DNA of 64,000 nt, from assembly GCA_905182415.1 (NCBI GenBank), contig CAJJBK010000002.1, positions 124,001 through 188,000 on the forward strand. The letters run 5' to 3'. Made by a program: the position numbers and the translations under genes. Below, piece after piece: positions 9,434 to 17,659 of this stretch (position 1 is the stretch's first letter; every line of letters begins with the position of its first letter). The stretch comes from an uncultured Woeseiaceae bacterium. GTDB taxonomy: Bacteria > Pseudomonadota > Gammaproteobacteria > Steroidobacterales > Woeseiaceae. The notes beneath the pieces were generated by a model, which did no database searches, was not told the DNA's origin, and saw nothing but the letters and a program-made list of their open reading frames with translations.

Positions 9434-10697
9434 TGGTCCGATTCTCGTTCCATGGCGCCACCTTGATTAGTAGCAACATACCTGGAATCGCAAAAACCAT
9501 ACAGAGTAAAAAGAAATTCGTCCAACCAGTTTGCTCAACAATCACTCCCGTAACCGAGTTTGCGAATACTCGTGGAACTGCTGCAATCGCGGTAAATAAG
9601 GCGAGCTGCGTTGCAGCAAATGCCGGATTCGTTGTACGCGCCATAAATGCAATCAAAGCCGCTGTGCCAAGACCAACACCAAGGTATTCGAAAAAGACGG
9701 CTATGCCGAGCATCCATGGGTTGGGGCCTACTTCTGACAATATAACGAACCCAAGAATACTAACGATTTGCACGATGCCGAACAGCCAAAGAGCACGATT
9801 GATTGGCAACTTCACCATGATTATTCCGCCCACTATTCCACCGAGAATTACGGCGACGAGACTCGCCATCTTCGAGATCGTACCGATCTGCGTCCCGGTA
9901 AATCCCAGGTCTATGAAGAAGGGCGTCTGCAGCGCGGTCGCCATATTGTCACCGAGTTTGTAGAGAAATAGAAAAGTCAGGACTAGCAACGCGGAGCGTA
10001 ATCCAGCACGTCCAAGGAAGTCTCGAAATGGCTCTATCACTGAATCTCTTAAGGTTTTCGGTGGTGTGGGTTCGGCTATCGCTTCGTCAATGACAAGAGT
10101 TGCAATGATTCCAACCAACATGAACAAGGCCACAATTACGAACACCATATGCCAAGGCAGATGATCCGCCAGAATGAAACCAAGTGCACCAGGTATTAAC
10201 CCGGATAGTCGATAGGCCTGTACATGAATTGAATTTCCCAACCCAAGCTCTACGTCCGGTAACAATTCGCGCCTGTAAGCGTCAAGCACAATATCCTGAC
10301 TAGCGCTGAAGAACGCGACAGCAATAGAAAGATAAGCGATGCTCCAAATCGACACGTCAGGCTTGAAAACTCCCATCGAGCCCATGGAAAACAACAAGGC
10401 CACTTGCGTGACGAGCATCCAACCACGGCGGTGACCCAGAAATGGCAAGGTGAAGCGATCAATAATCGGCGACCAAATAAACTTCCATGTAAAGGGAAAC
10501 TGAACGAGCGCAAAGAAACCGATCTCAGCCAGACCGACACCCTCCATTCGTAACCAGCCTGGAACCAACTGAAACAATAGGTACAACGGCAGTCCCGATG
10601 TAAAGCCTGTGAAAACGCAAATCAACATTCGTCGATTCAGAATCGCTTCTTTGAAGCTTTCCGATCGCGAGCGATCATGTATGGCGTTATTTATCAT
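9426..10697 (-). CDS. ampG: AmpG-like major facilitator transporter (muropeptide permease family)
   Basis: A 423-residue polytopic MFS protein with about 12 membrane segments. The AmpG pattern is clear: 'FTGFTSGLPLYLLFQLVPGW' at residues 29-48, then 'FFALVQFPFTWKFIWSPIID' and 'RFTLPFLGHRRGWMLVTQ', the loop 2-3 signature of AmpG permeases. AmpG imports anhydro-muropeptides for cell-wall recycling. This protein is shorter than E. coli AmpG (491), lacking its C-terminal extension, so the substrate is likely but unproven. The start overlaps the xthA stop by 11 nt. The gene lies entirely in the G+C-rich patch. Confidence 0.8.
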   Translation of the reverse strand: MINNAIHDRSRSESFKEAILNRRMLICVFTGFTSGLPLYLLFQLVPGWLRMEGVGLAEIGFFALVQFPFTWKFIWSPIIDRFTLPFLGHRRGWMLVTQVALLFSMGSMGVFKPDVSIWSIAYLSIAVAFFSASQDIVLDAYRRELLPDVELGLGNSIHVQAYRLSGLIPGALGFILADHLPWHMVFVIVALFMLVGIIATLVIDEAIAEPTPPKTLRDSVIEPFRDFLGRAGLRSALLVLTFLFLYKLGDNMATALQTPFFIDLGFTGTQIGTISKMASLVAVILGGIVGGIIMVKLPINRALWLFGIVQIVSILGFVILSEVGPNPWMLGIAVFFEYLGVGLGTAALIAFMARTTNPAFAATQLALFTAIAAVPRVFANSVTGVIVEQTGWTNFFLLCMVFAIPGMLLLIKVAPWNENRTNA

Positions 10698-11469
10698 GAA
10701 TCCAATCGTAATCCATCGTTATGGGTGCGTGGTCAGAAAATCGTTCGTCACGGTAAATCGCGGAGTTTTTAACTTTATTCTTCAGTCCTGGCGTGACGGC
10801 GTGGTAGTCGAGGCGCCACCCGACATTATTATCCCAAGCGCGACCGCGGTTGGACCACCAAGTGTATTGCTCATCATCCTGCGACAACACCCGGAACGCG
10901 TCTGTAAACCCGTACTCTCCATATACCTTGTCTAGCCAAGCACGTTCCTCGGGTAGGCACCCTGAATTTTTCTGGTTTTGCTTCCAGTTCTTGATATCAC
11001 CTTCTTTATGGACGATATTCCAATCACCGCATAAGATATATTCAGAATGACGCCGCCTCAATTTTATTAAATGCTCCGCAAATGCCTTTAAACATTTCAT
11101 CTTAAAAGCTTGACGAACATCTCCGGAAGAGCCAGAAGGTAAGTAAACTGAAACAATATTAATCGAACCAAGTCTAACTTCAATATATCGCCCTTCATCA
11201 TCGAATTCTTTAAAGCCAATACCAAAAATAACTTTCTTAGGTTTGTGTCGAGTGTATATCGCCACTCCGCTGTAACCTTTTTTTAGAGCATCCTTGTAAT
11301 AACAAAAATAATCAGTCGGTTTGAAGCATTCGTCCACAAGTTGAAATTCTTGTGCCTTTGTTTCTTGAATGCATATGACATCTGCATTTTGCATTTTTAA
11401 CCACTCAAAGAATCCCTTCCTTGCAGCAGCCCTAATACCATTTGCATTTAAACTAATAACACGAAACAA
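10687..11469 (-). CDS. xthA: Exodeoxyribonuclease III / AP endonuclease
   Basis: A 260-residue ExoIII-family nuclease for base-excision repair. Motifs are 'SLNANGIRAAARKGFFEWL' (residues 5-23), the metal-binding Glu in 'ICIQETKAQ', 'GYSGVAIYTR', 'ILCGDWNIVHKEGDIKNWK', 'YTWWSNRGRAWDNNVGWRLD' and the catalytic His in 'RFSDHAPITMDYDW'. Length and motifs match the ExoA/XthA branch. The 5' half (high coordinates) is AT-rich like the chromosome, while the 3' half below about 11000-11060 is G+C-rich like ampG, so the gene looks chimeric though intact. It is divergent from pyrE across a 135-nt gap that must hold both promoters. Confidence 0.93.
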   Translation of the reverse strand: MFRVISLNANGIRAAARKGFFEWLKMQNADVICIQETKAQEFQLVDECFKPTDYFCYYKDALKKGYSGVAIYTRHKPKKVIFGIGFKEFDDEGRYIEVRLGSINIVSVYLPSGSSGDVRQAFKMKCLKAFAEHLIKLRRRHSEYILCGDWNIVHKEGDIKNWKQNQKNSGCLPEERAWLDKVYGEYGFTDAFRVLSQDDEQYTWWSNRGRAWDNNVGWRLDYHAVTPGLKNKVKNSAIYRDERFSDHAPITMDYDWIHDK

Positions 11470-11604
11470 TTTTCATTCCCTTTGGGTGCGTTTTATTATA
11501 AGACTTGGGTTAACTAACAATCCTACTGACTTCGACCTATAATAGGAATTATATCTTGGCATAATATTATATCGACGTAACAGAAACTATAGTGATCTCA
11601 CAAA

Positions 11605-12252
11605 ATGCAAATGTATAAAAGAAATTTTCTCGAATTAGCTATAAAATTAGGTGTTCTTAAATTCGGAGAATTTACCTTAAAATCTGGTCGAAAAAGTCCT
11701 TATTTTTTTAATGCAGGGCTTTTTAATACGGGTCAAGCAGTCGCAGATTTAAGTCAATACTACGCAAATGCTATAGTCGATTCTGGAATAAAATTTGATA
11801 TGATATTTGGTCCTGCTTATAAAGGCATACCACTAGCTACTCTATCAGCGGCAGCACTTGCCGAGCACCACCAAATAAATAAACCGTTTTCCTATAATAG
11901 AAAAGAACAAAAGAAACATGGTGAAGGTGGAATTATTGTTGGTGCACCTCTAAATGGTCGGGTACTAATCATTGATGATGTAATTACTGCTGGCACAGCT
12001 GTAAGGGAAGCGTTCGATTTAATCGAAAATTCAAATGCAAAGATTGCTGGATTGGTAATTTCAATAGATAGACAAGAAATAGGGGTAAACGGAAAATCAG
12101 CTATTCAAGAACTGGAAGACAATCTTAATATACCAGTTGTCAGTATTGCCAAACTTGATGATCTTATCGAACTAATGAAAATATCGGGTGACTTAAAAGT
12201 TCACTTGCCATCAATAATTCAATATCAGCAACAATACGGCATCACAGTTTAA
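11605..12252 (+). CDS. pyrE: Orotate phosphoribosyltransferase
   Basis: A 215-residue enzyme making orotidine 5'-phosphate from orotate and PRPP in pyrimidine synthesis. The N-terminal '[20 protein letters not shown]', the flexible catalytic loop '[13 protein letters not shown]', and the PRPP-binding motif '[17 protein letters not shown]' are all intact. E. coli PyrE has 213 residues. ATG 11605 or ATG 11611 could both serve as start. The usual gammaproteobacterial neighbours argB and algC are absent, and an ornithine cyclodeaminase-family gene lies convergent instead, 28 nt away. Confidence 0.95.
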   Translation: MQMYKRNFLELAIKLGVLKFGEFTLKSGRKSPYFFNAGLFNTGQAVADLSQYYANAIVDSGIKFDMIFGPAYKGIPLATLSAAALAEHHQINKPFSYNRKEQKKHGEGGIIVGAPLNGRVLIIDDVITAGTAVREAFDLIENSNAKIAGLVISIDRQEIGVNGKSAIQELEDNLNIPVVSIAKLDDLIELMKISGDLKVHLPSIIQYQQQYGITV

Positions 12253-12280
12253 ATAGGCTAGTATTCCGCTCAAATAAAAT

Positions 12281-13177
12281 CTATATTTCGCGCATCATGT
12301 CTAATACAGCAATATTTTGCATTGGGGTTCCAGTAATTCTTAAGATATTCTTTTTTTCTGCCATATTTAAAGTCACATCAACATCCAAAATATCTTTAAG
12401 AAGAGTCACTTTTTTAAGATATCCAGCCTTATCTGCAATTCGCATATCCGAAGTAAATGACCGCGTGAGATCATAGTCAAATAATACGTTTACATCTTTA
12501 CGCCCATAGACTTCGCCGGTAATTTCACCAGTTTGAGAGGTCGTACACAGCGAAGCAACAACTGCTCCATTTTTGATGGATTCTATATTTTTATCATCTA
12601 TTAAGCATTCAGAGGTATTGGTCACCATAATAACGGTGTCGTAATCACTTAGGTCCATGACATCTTGAAATTTAGCACTTATACCTAAATCATTACATGA
12701 GGTCTCAAATGTATCAGCACGTTGATTTCTGGCATGATAATCAATGCAATCAATTAAAGGAAAGGCATAATTAAGATATCGAATTACCTCAATCGCCAAT
12801 TTTCCTGCCCCTATTATTAGAATTTTATTTGGTTTATGTTTTAAACTTTCAAAGAATAAACAAACCATTGCAGCAGTTCGCTGTTGAATCTGTTCCTTAA
12901 TATTACACTCAAAGATACATTGACCTTTTTCATAAATTCGACCAATAGTTGCGTATTCATTACTTATAACATCATAAGGGCCAGATACTTCATAAATCAA
13001 CGGAGCCTGATTATCGCGTAAAAGAAAAGTCGTTTCAAAAACATTATCACCCAAAAAACTTCCGTCTATATTTTCGAATTCCAATAAAGCACGTTGGTAT
13101 TTTAAGCGATGATTATTTATTAATAGTTGTCGAATATTAGCTATTAATCTTTCTTTATTAAGAATAATTTCACTCAT
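12281..13177 (-). CDS. Ornithine cyclodeaminase / mu-crystallin family protein (divergent)
   Basis: A 298-residue protein recognised from the NAD-binding half: 'QQRTAAMVCLFFESLK' followed by 'KILIIGAGKLAIEVIRYLNY' matches the RTAA(A)-GAG-x-LA pattern of the ornithine cyclodeaminase/mu-crystallin family. A later segment, 'YDTVIMVTNTSECLI', sits where family members carry 'DIIVTATxS'. The N-terminal substrate-binding half is weakly conserved, so the substrate (ornithine, alanine, a ketimine or other imino/amino acid) cannot be assigned. It is downstream of coaBC-dut on the same strand with a 63-nt gap after dut, and may be read from that operon. Length is a little short for the family (about 310-350). 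Confidence 0.65.
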   Translation of the reverse strand: MSEIILNKERLIANIRQLLINNHRLKYQRALLEFENIDGSFLGDNVFETTFLLRDNQAPLIYEVSGPYDVISNEYATIGRIYEKGQCIFECNIKEQIQQRTAAMVCLFFESLKHKPNKILIIGAGKLAIEVIRYLNYAFPLIDCIDYHARNQRADTFETSCNDLGISAKFQDVMDLSDYDTVIMVTNTSECLIDDKNIESIKNGAVVASLCTTSQTGEITGEVYGRKDVNVLFDYDLTRSFTSDMRIADKAGYLKKVTLLKDILDVDVTLNMAEKKNILRITGTPMQNIAVLDMMREI

Positions 13178-13240
13178 ATATTTCTTTTTGAATTAAACTG
13201 TTAATTATTAATTTGAAATAACAGAGAGCTTACAAATCAA

Positions 13241-13696
13241 CTAAGATCTTCCAGAATGTCCGAATCCACCTTCGCCTCTATCGGTTTCTTCAAACTCATC
13301 AACTACCTCAAATTCAACTCTCACGACAGGAATAAAAACCATTTGAGCAATTCGGTCACCGGGTTTAATAATATAAGCCTTACCACTTCGGTTCCAACAA
13401 GAAATAAAAACTTGGCCTTGGTAATCCGAATCAATTAAACCTGTTAGATTACCCAATACCAATCCATGTTTATGGCCTAATCCTGACCTCGGTAACAATA
13501 TGGCTGCTAAATTATTGTTGGCTATATAAATAGCTAAGCCTGTTGGAATTAGATGGGTTTCACCCGATTCAACCACCAATTCCTCATCAATACATGCTCG
13601 CATATCCATACCCGCTGATCCATCGGTTGCTAAATGTGGCAATGGAATATCAACACCAATCCGCGGATCTAATATTTTTAACTGTATGGATTTCAT
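13241..13696 (-). CDS. dut: dUTP diphosphatase
   Basis: A 151-residue trimeric dUTPase that removes dUTP and supplies dUMP for thymidylate. All five family motifs are visible: '[12 protein letters not shown]', '[15 protein letters not shown]', '[15 protein letters not shown]', '[14 protein letters not shown]' and the C-terminal '[13 protein letters not shown]'. I chose ATG 13696, which gives the usual [10 protein letters not shown] start and the E. coli length. A TTG at 13708 would add four residues. It follows coaBC by 12 nt, reproducing the conserved coaBC-dut pair. Confidence 0.95.
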   Translation of the reverse strand: MKSIQLKILDPRIGVDIPLPHLATDGSAGMDMRACIDEELVVESGETHLIPTGLAIYIANNNLAAILLPRSGLGHKHGLVLGNLTGLIDSDYQGQVFISCWNRSGKAYIIKPGDRIAQMVFIPVVRVEFEVVDEFEETDRGEGGFGHSGRS

Positions 13697-13708
13697 ATTT
13701 TTTTCCAA

Positions 13709-14941
13709 TCAACGAATAGAGGTTATATTTGAAGGATTTGTTTTTTTTTGTTCAAATTTAATTTGAAATTTTTCTGTAATTAAGAGTACTAATTTTTTTG
13801 CTAGAATTTTTTTTGGCATTTTTTTAAATATTTTTCCTGACGCTCCCCAGAAGACATGCACAGCATTATCATCTTGATCAAATCCATGATCTGGACCGAC
13901 TTTATTCGCAATAATCATATTCAATGATTTGTCATTGAGTTTTTTTAAAGCATATTCTTTCAATCGGTGTGTTTCAGCAGCAAATCCAACAGTGAACGGT
14001 GCTATTTCTAATTTACTAACGGATGAAAGCACGTCTTCAGATTTTACTAACTCAATGATTAAATCATTCTTCATTTTTTTAATTTTATTCTTGTGAATGA
14101 CAACTGGGCGATAATCTGCCACTGCTGCTGCTGCCACAAATATATCCACATCATTTATGTTTTTGTGTACAGCTTTAAGCATATCATCAGCGGTTTCTAT
14201 ATAGGTAAGTGCCATATGTTCAGGCTTAGGTAAATTAGTTGGCCCACTGACTAAGTGAACGTCTGCGCCTGCGGCTCTGAATTCGGAGGCAAGTGCATAC
14301 CCCATCTTTCCTGAGCTTCTATTAGTAATATAACGAATTGGATCAATAGATTCTCGAGTTGGACCAGCCGTGATAAGAACTTTCTTACCTGTTAACGGCC
14401 TATCAATATTCATCACCTTATTGATTAAAAACGCTACTATGAATTCGGGTTCAGGCATTCGACCAATACCGGTTTCTCCACAAGCTTGATCCCCAGTTTC
14501 TGGATCAATAATCACTATCCCTCTGTTTAGAAGAATATTTCTATTTTCCTGAACAGCTGAATTCCCCCACATCACATGATTCATTGCAGGCGAAATTACA
14601 ATCTTCGCTTTTGTGGCCAAACATAATGTGGTCAATAAATCGTCGGCTGATCCTCGCGCAATTTTTGCCATAAAATTAGCTGTAGTTGGAGCAATTAATA
14701 TGTAATCAGCCCAGCGAGCTAATTCAATATGATTCATCACTGCTTCGGCTTCTTTATCCCATAAATTAGATCTCACGGGATTTAATGACACAGCTTGGAG
14801 AGTTGTTTCCGTAACAAATTCCTTGGCACTCTCAGTTAATACTACCTTTATTGAAAACCCATGTGCGCGCAACTGCCTCACTAACTCTGGTGATTTATAA
14901 GCTGCAATACTTCCAGTGACGCCGAGTAATATATTTTTCAT
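13709..14941 (-). CDS. coaBC: Bifunctional phosphopantothenoylcysteine decarboxylase / phosphopantothenate-cysteine ligase
   Basis: A 410-residue enzyme for two steps of coenzyme A synthesis. The N-terminal flavoprotein CoaC domain (residues 1-185) shows 'GSIAAYKSPELVRQLRAHG', the catalytic-His segment 'MNHIELARWADYILIAPTTA', the PAMN motif, and the Cys-containing substrate clamp 'QACGETGIGRMPEP'. The CoaB domain begins at 'GKKVLITAGPTRESIDPIRY' and includes 'NRSSGKMGYALA' and the Lys of 'VIHKNKIKKMKNDL'. Length matches the family. It is divergent from rpmB across 265 nt. radC, which often sits in this gap, is absent. Confidence 0.95.
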   Translation of the reverse strand: MKNILLGVTGSIAAYKSPELVRQLRAHGFSIKVVLTESAKEFVTETTLQAVSLNPVRSNLWDKEAEAVMNHIELARWADYILIAPTTANFMAKIARGSADDLLTTLCLATKAKIVISPAMNHVMWGNSAVQENRNILLNRGIVIIDPETGDQACGETGIGRMPEPEFIVAFLINKVMNIDRPLTGKKVLITAGPTRESIDPIRYITNRSSGKMGYALASEFRAAGADVHLVSGPTNLPKPEHMALTYIETADDMLKAVHKNINDVDIFVAAAAVADYRPVVIHKNKIKKMKNDLIIELVKSEDVLSSVSKLEIAPFTVGFAAETHRLKEYALKKLNDKSLNMIIANKVGPDHGFDQDDNAVHVFWGASGKIFKKMPKKILAKKLVLLITEKFQIKFEQKKTNPSNITSIR

Positions 14942-15206
14942 AGTATAAATAAATTCAATAATTTCTTACATTAAATGCAAGCTTATACGCTGCTGTACCT
15001 ATATTTCCAGTAAATTAAATAATTAATTAATACTTAATAAAATAGTTCTTTCTATTATCCGAAAAATAAGAGGCTTAAAAATTCAAGATAAATCAGGTAG
15101 AATCCTCTTATTAACCTTGATTACACATCAAGGTACTGGTATAAAGTTCCGCTGCTCGCTACTTATTAAGCGACTATCTTTTAACAACACAGCAAGAGAC
15201 TGAGCC
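14942..15206. promoter_or_regulatory. Divergent intergenic region coaBC / rpmB
   Basis: This 265-bp AT-rich gap is the largest gene-free stretch in the window. It must carry promoters for coaBC-dut (minus) and rpmB-rpmG (plus). A TAGAAT hexamer at 15098-15103 could be a -10 box for rpmBG, but no convincing -35 stands 17 bp upstream. No ORF with coding character, no RNA gene and no strong hairpin was seen. The function as a double promoter is inferred from gene orientation. Confidence 0.4.
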
Positions 15207-15443
15207 ATGTCTAAAATTTGTCAAGTTACAGGCAAAAGCCCAATGAGCGGAAACAATGTTTCCCACGCTCACAATAAAACTCGTCGTCGTTTTCTGCCTA
15301 ATCTTCAAAATAAAAGATTTTGGCTAGAGAAAGAGAAGCGATTTGTTAGACTAAAAGTGTCAGCAAAAGGTCTAAGAATTATTGATAAACATGGCCTAGA
15401 GAAAGTCCTAGCTGATATGCGCGCACAAGGTCAGCGCGTTTAA
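15207..15443 (+). CDS. rpmB: 50S ribosomal protein L28
   Basis: A 78-residue ribosomal protein L28 with the family start '[20 protein letters not shown]' and the core '[19 protein letters not shown]'. It has the same length as E. coli L28 (78). No zinc-binding Cys pairs of the alternative form are seen. It is followed by rpmG after 19 nt, the conserved rpmBG pair. Confidence 0.97.
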   Translation: MSKICQVTGKSPMSGNNVSHAHNKTRRRFLPNLQNKRFWLEKEKRFVRLKVSAKGLRIIDKHGLEKVLADMRAQGQRV

Positions 15444-15462
15444 TTTTATATCGGAAACTAAA

Positions 15463-15618
15463 ATGAGAGAAAAAATAAAATTAGTCTCAAGCGCAGGAAC
15501 CGGTCATTTTTATACAACAGATAAAAATAAGCGTGTTCATCCAGAAAAAATGGAAACCAAAAAATACGATCCTACAATTCGAAAACATGTTCTTTATAAA
15601 GAAGCAAAAATCAAATAA
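15463..15618 (+). CDS. rpmG: 50S ribosomal protein L33
   Basis: A short ORF of 51 residues starting '[20 protein letters not shown]' and ending 'VLYKEAKIK', which aligns end to end with E. coli L33 apart from a missing leading MAKG. It lacks the CxxC pairs of zinc-containing L33, so it is the C- form. It lies 19 nt after rpmB, and a GGAAA ribosome site (15453-15457) precedes the ATG. mutM follows after 71 nt. Confidence 0.95.
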   Translation: MREKIKLVSSAGTGHFYTTDKNKRVHPEKMETKKYDPTIRKHVLYKEAKIK

Positions 15619-15689
15619 GCCTTTGTATTGATCGATCTATTGTTAGATGAAATAGACTTTTCCTGAAATAATTCAATCTTTAAAATCAA

Positions 15690-16502
15690 ATGCCTGAATT
15701 GCCAGAAGTCGAAACCACGAGACTAGGCATAATTCCTTGGGTCCTCTCAAAAAAAATTACTGATGTCCAAATAAGAGAGCCTCGATTGCGGTGGCCGATA
15801 CCTGCAAAGATTAAAGATCATCTAGTAAACAAAAATATTCTCTTTGTAAAGAGACGTGCAAAATATTTATTACTCGAGACGATTAATGGATCTGCCATCA
15901 TTCATCTTGGAATGTCAGGTAGTTTAAGAATTATTAAAGATTCTGAGCCTGCCGGCAAACATGATCATTTTGATATTATATTCAGTGATGGCTTGGCCCT
16001 AAGGTATAGAGATCCACGACGATTTGGTTCTTTTTTATGGTCAATAGACCCTCTTTCGCATCCTTTATTAATTAAACTTGGACCTGAACCACTTGAAAAT
16101 CTTTTTACTGGTAACTATCTCTGGAATAAGGCGTATAAGCGCAAAGTATCCATCAAACAATTTATCATGAATGCTCAAATCGTTGTTGGTGTTGGTAATA
16201 TTTATGCCAGTGAGTCACTCTTTATGGCTGGCATAAATCCTAAACGTCAAGCTGGTAGGGTTTCAAAAATACGTATGGAGAAATTAGTGGCTTCAATTAA
16301 AAAAATCTTATTACAGGCAATTGAAGCTGGTGGCACGACTTTACAAGACTTTCATACCACGGATGGAGGTGATGGATATTTCAAAGCTAAGCTCAATGCC
16401 TACGACCGGAGAGGCAAGCCATGTCTATTTTGTTCTTCTGCAATATCGATGATTGTTATTGGACAGCGATCAACATTCTACTGCAAAAACTGTCAAACTT
16501 AA
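15690..16502 (+). CDS. mutM: Formamidopyrimidine-DNA glycosylase
   Basis: A 270-residue bifunctional glycosylase/AP lyase removing 8-oxoguanine and Fapy lesions. The invariant N-terminus MPELPEVET supplies the catalytic Pro2 and Glu3. Other hallmarks are 'HLGMSGSLRI', 'RYRDPRRFGSFLW', 'VGVGNIYASESLFMAGINP' and the C-terminal zinc finger CLFC...CKNC (four Cys). E. coli Fpg has 269 residues. Its last 4 nt overlap the convergent coaD gene. Confidence 0.97.
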   Translation: MPELPEVETTRLGIIPWVLSKKITDVQIREPRLRWPIPAKIKDHLVNKNILFVKRRAKYLLLETINGSAIIHLGMSGSLRIIKDSEPAGKHDHFDIIFSDGLALRYRDPRRFGSFLWSIDPLSHPLLIKLGPEPLENLFTGNYLWNKAYKRKVSIKQFIMNAQIVVGVGNIYASESLFMAGINPKRQAGRVSKIRMEKLVASIKKILLQAIEAGGTTLQDFHTTDGGDGYFKAKLNAYDRRGKPCLFCSSAISMIVIGQRSTFYCKNCQT

Positions 16503-16987
16503 TTCTTGGATTTATTAAAACGATCAACAAGAATCCTCTCTACAACTGGCGCAACAAAACTGCTCACATTACCACCCATATTGGCAACTTCACGAACTAA
16601 ACTAGAGGTGATAAATGCATATTCGGTTGGAGTTAGAAATGCCGTTTCAATCTCCTTAGCTAAATATCGATTCATATTCGCAAGCTGCAGTTCATATTCA
16701 AAATCTGACACAGCACGCAAACCTCTAACTATTACTGTAACGTCATTTGCCATAGCAAAATCCACAGTCAATCCTGAATAATCACAAACTTCAACATTAT
16801 TTAAATCCTTCAAGACAGACTTGGCCATATCGACTCTTTCTTCCAATGAAAACATTGGATTTTTTTCAGGATTTGCAGCAATAGCCACAACAACCTTGTC
16901 AAAAATTTTTGACGCACGAATTGCCAACTCTCTATGACCAAGTGTCATTGGGTCGAATGTTCCAGGATACATCGCTTTTACTGTCAT
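16499..16987 (-). CDS. coaD: Phosphopantetheine adenylyltransferase
   Basis: A 162-residue nucleotidyltransferase for the penultimate step of CoA synthesis. The nucleotide-binding motif is 'YPGTFDPMTLGHRELA' (the (T/H)xGH site at residues 15-18), with 'VIVRGLRAVSDFEYELQLAN' and the ISSS/T-type motif 'FITSSLVREVANMGG'. Length matches E. coli CoaD (159). It lies 28 nt downstream of rsmD on the same strand, the conserved rsmD-coaD pair. Confidence 0.96.
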   Translation of the reverse strand: MTVKAMYPGTFDPMTLGHRELAIRASKIFDKVVVAIAANPEKNPMFSLEERVDMAKSVLKDLNNVEVCDYSGLTVDFAMANDVTVIVRGLRAVSDFEYELQLANMNRYLAKEIETAFLTPTEYAFITSSLVREVANMGGNVSSFVAPVVERILVDRFNKSKN

Positions 16988-17015
16988 TAAAAAATCCTCG
17001 CTCTGTTTATAATAA

Positions 17016-17606
17016 CTAATTCACTTTTATTAATGCAAAACAAACTTTGCCAATATTCTTTTGATGAGTAATTGCCCAATTCTCTGGAAGGACTGGAAAC
17101 TCTTGTTTAATGTCAAGCTCAACATATATTTTAGCGTCAGGCGATAACCATTGACTATGATATAGAAGTCCAAGCACATCGGTTAATGTATTATCGGCAA
17201 AAGGAGGGTCCAAGAAAATTAAATTGAATGTTTGATTTACTTTAGATTTTAAAAAAAACAATGCTTTCTGATTATAAATGTTTAAATTTTTTGCCCCAAG
17301 TAACTTAGCAGTTTCATGCAAATAACTATTTGCCACCTTAGAATTTTCCACAAATGTTACTGATGAAGCGCCTCTTGATAGTGCTTCGAATCCTAAACTT
17401 CCAGTTCCAGCGAATAAATCTAAACATTGCGCATTTTCAATATCAGGGGCCAGCCAATTAAATAGAGTTTCCCTGATACGTTCAGATGTAGGGCGTAAAT
17501 TTTCTAAATTAGCAACTTTCAAGAAGCGATTACGCCATATTCCGGATACAATTCGGATACGCCCCGGATAATGATTGTTGTGTAATGTATTTTTCTTTTT
17601 TGACAT
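17016..17606 (-). CDS. rsmD: 16S rRNA (guanine-N2)-methyltransferase RsmD
   Basis: A 196-residue SAM-dependent enzyme methylating G966 of 16S rRNA. It shows 'RIVSGIWRNRFLKV', the RPTSERIRETLFNWL block, SAM motif 'LDLFAGTGSLGFEALSRGA' and catalytic 'LIFLDPPF'. ATG 17606 is chosen, since a TTG at 17615 would add only three residues. It is divergent from ftsY across 53 nt, an arrangement shared with E. coli. Confidence 0.93.
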   Translation of the reverse strand: MSKKKNTLHNNHYPGRIRIVSGIWRNRFLKVANLENLRPTSERIRETLFNWLAPDIENAQCLDLFAGTGSLGFEALSRGASSVTFVENSKVANSYLHETAKLLGAKNLNIYNQKALFFLKSKVNQTFNLIFLDPPFADNTLTDVLGLLYHSQWLSPDAKIYVELDIKQEFPVLPENWAITHQKNIGKVCFALIKVN

Positions 17607-17659
17607 AAAGAACAAATTATTTTTATATAATCAATAAATCTAAAACTAGGAATATACCA

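Larger units (their letters stand above)
9060..11000. other. G+C-rich mosaic patch (possible recombinant segment)
   Basis: By eye the DNA between roughly 9060 and 11000 is near half G+C, against about one third on both sides. Third codon positions are rich in C and G, unlike the flanking genes. The patch covers the 3' part of trmB, the whole ampG-like gene, and the 3' part of xthA (low coordinates, since xthA is on the minus strand). The edges fall within coding sequence rather than in intergenic DNA, and both genes stay in frame. That pattern fits homologous replacement by DNA from a related, higher-G+C bacterium. The breakpoints are approximate to perhaps 60 bp. Confidence 0.6.

Noticed and set aside
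9433-9963. A 176-codon plus-strand ORF opposite ampG, and a similar 108-codon one at 10609-10935
   Set aside because: Both are antisense to genes with unmistakable motifs (AmpG, ExoIII). Their translations are low-complexity with no family features, and long antisense ORFs are expected where G+C rises.
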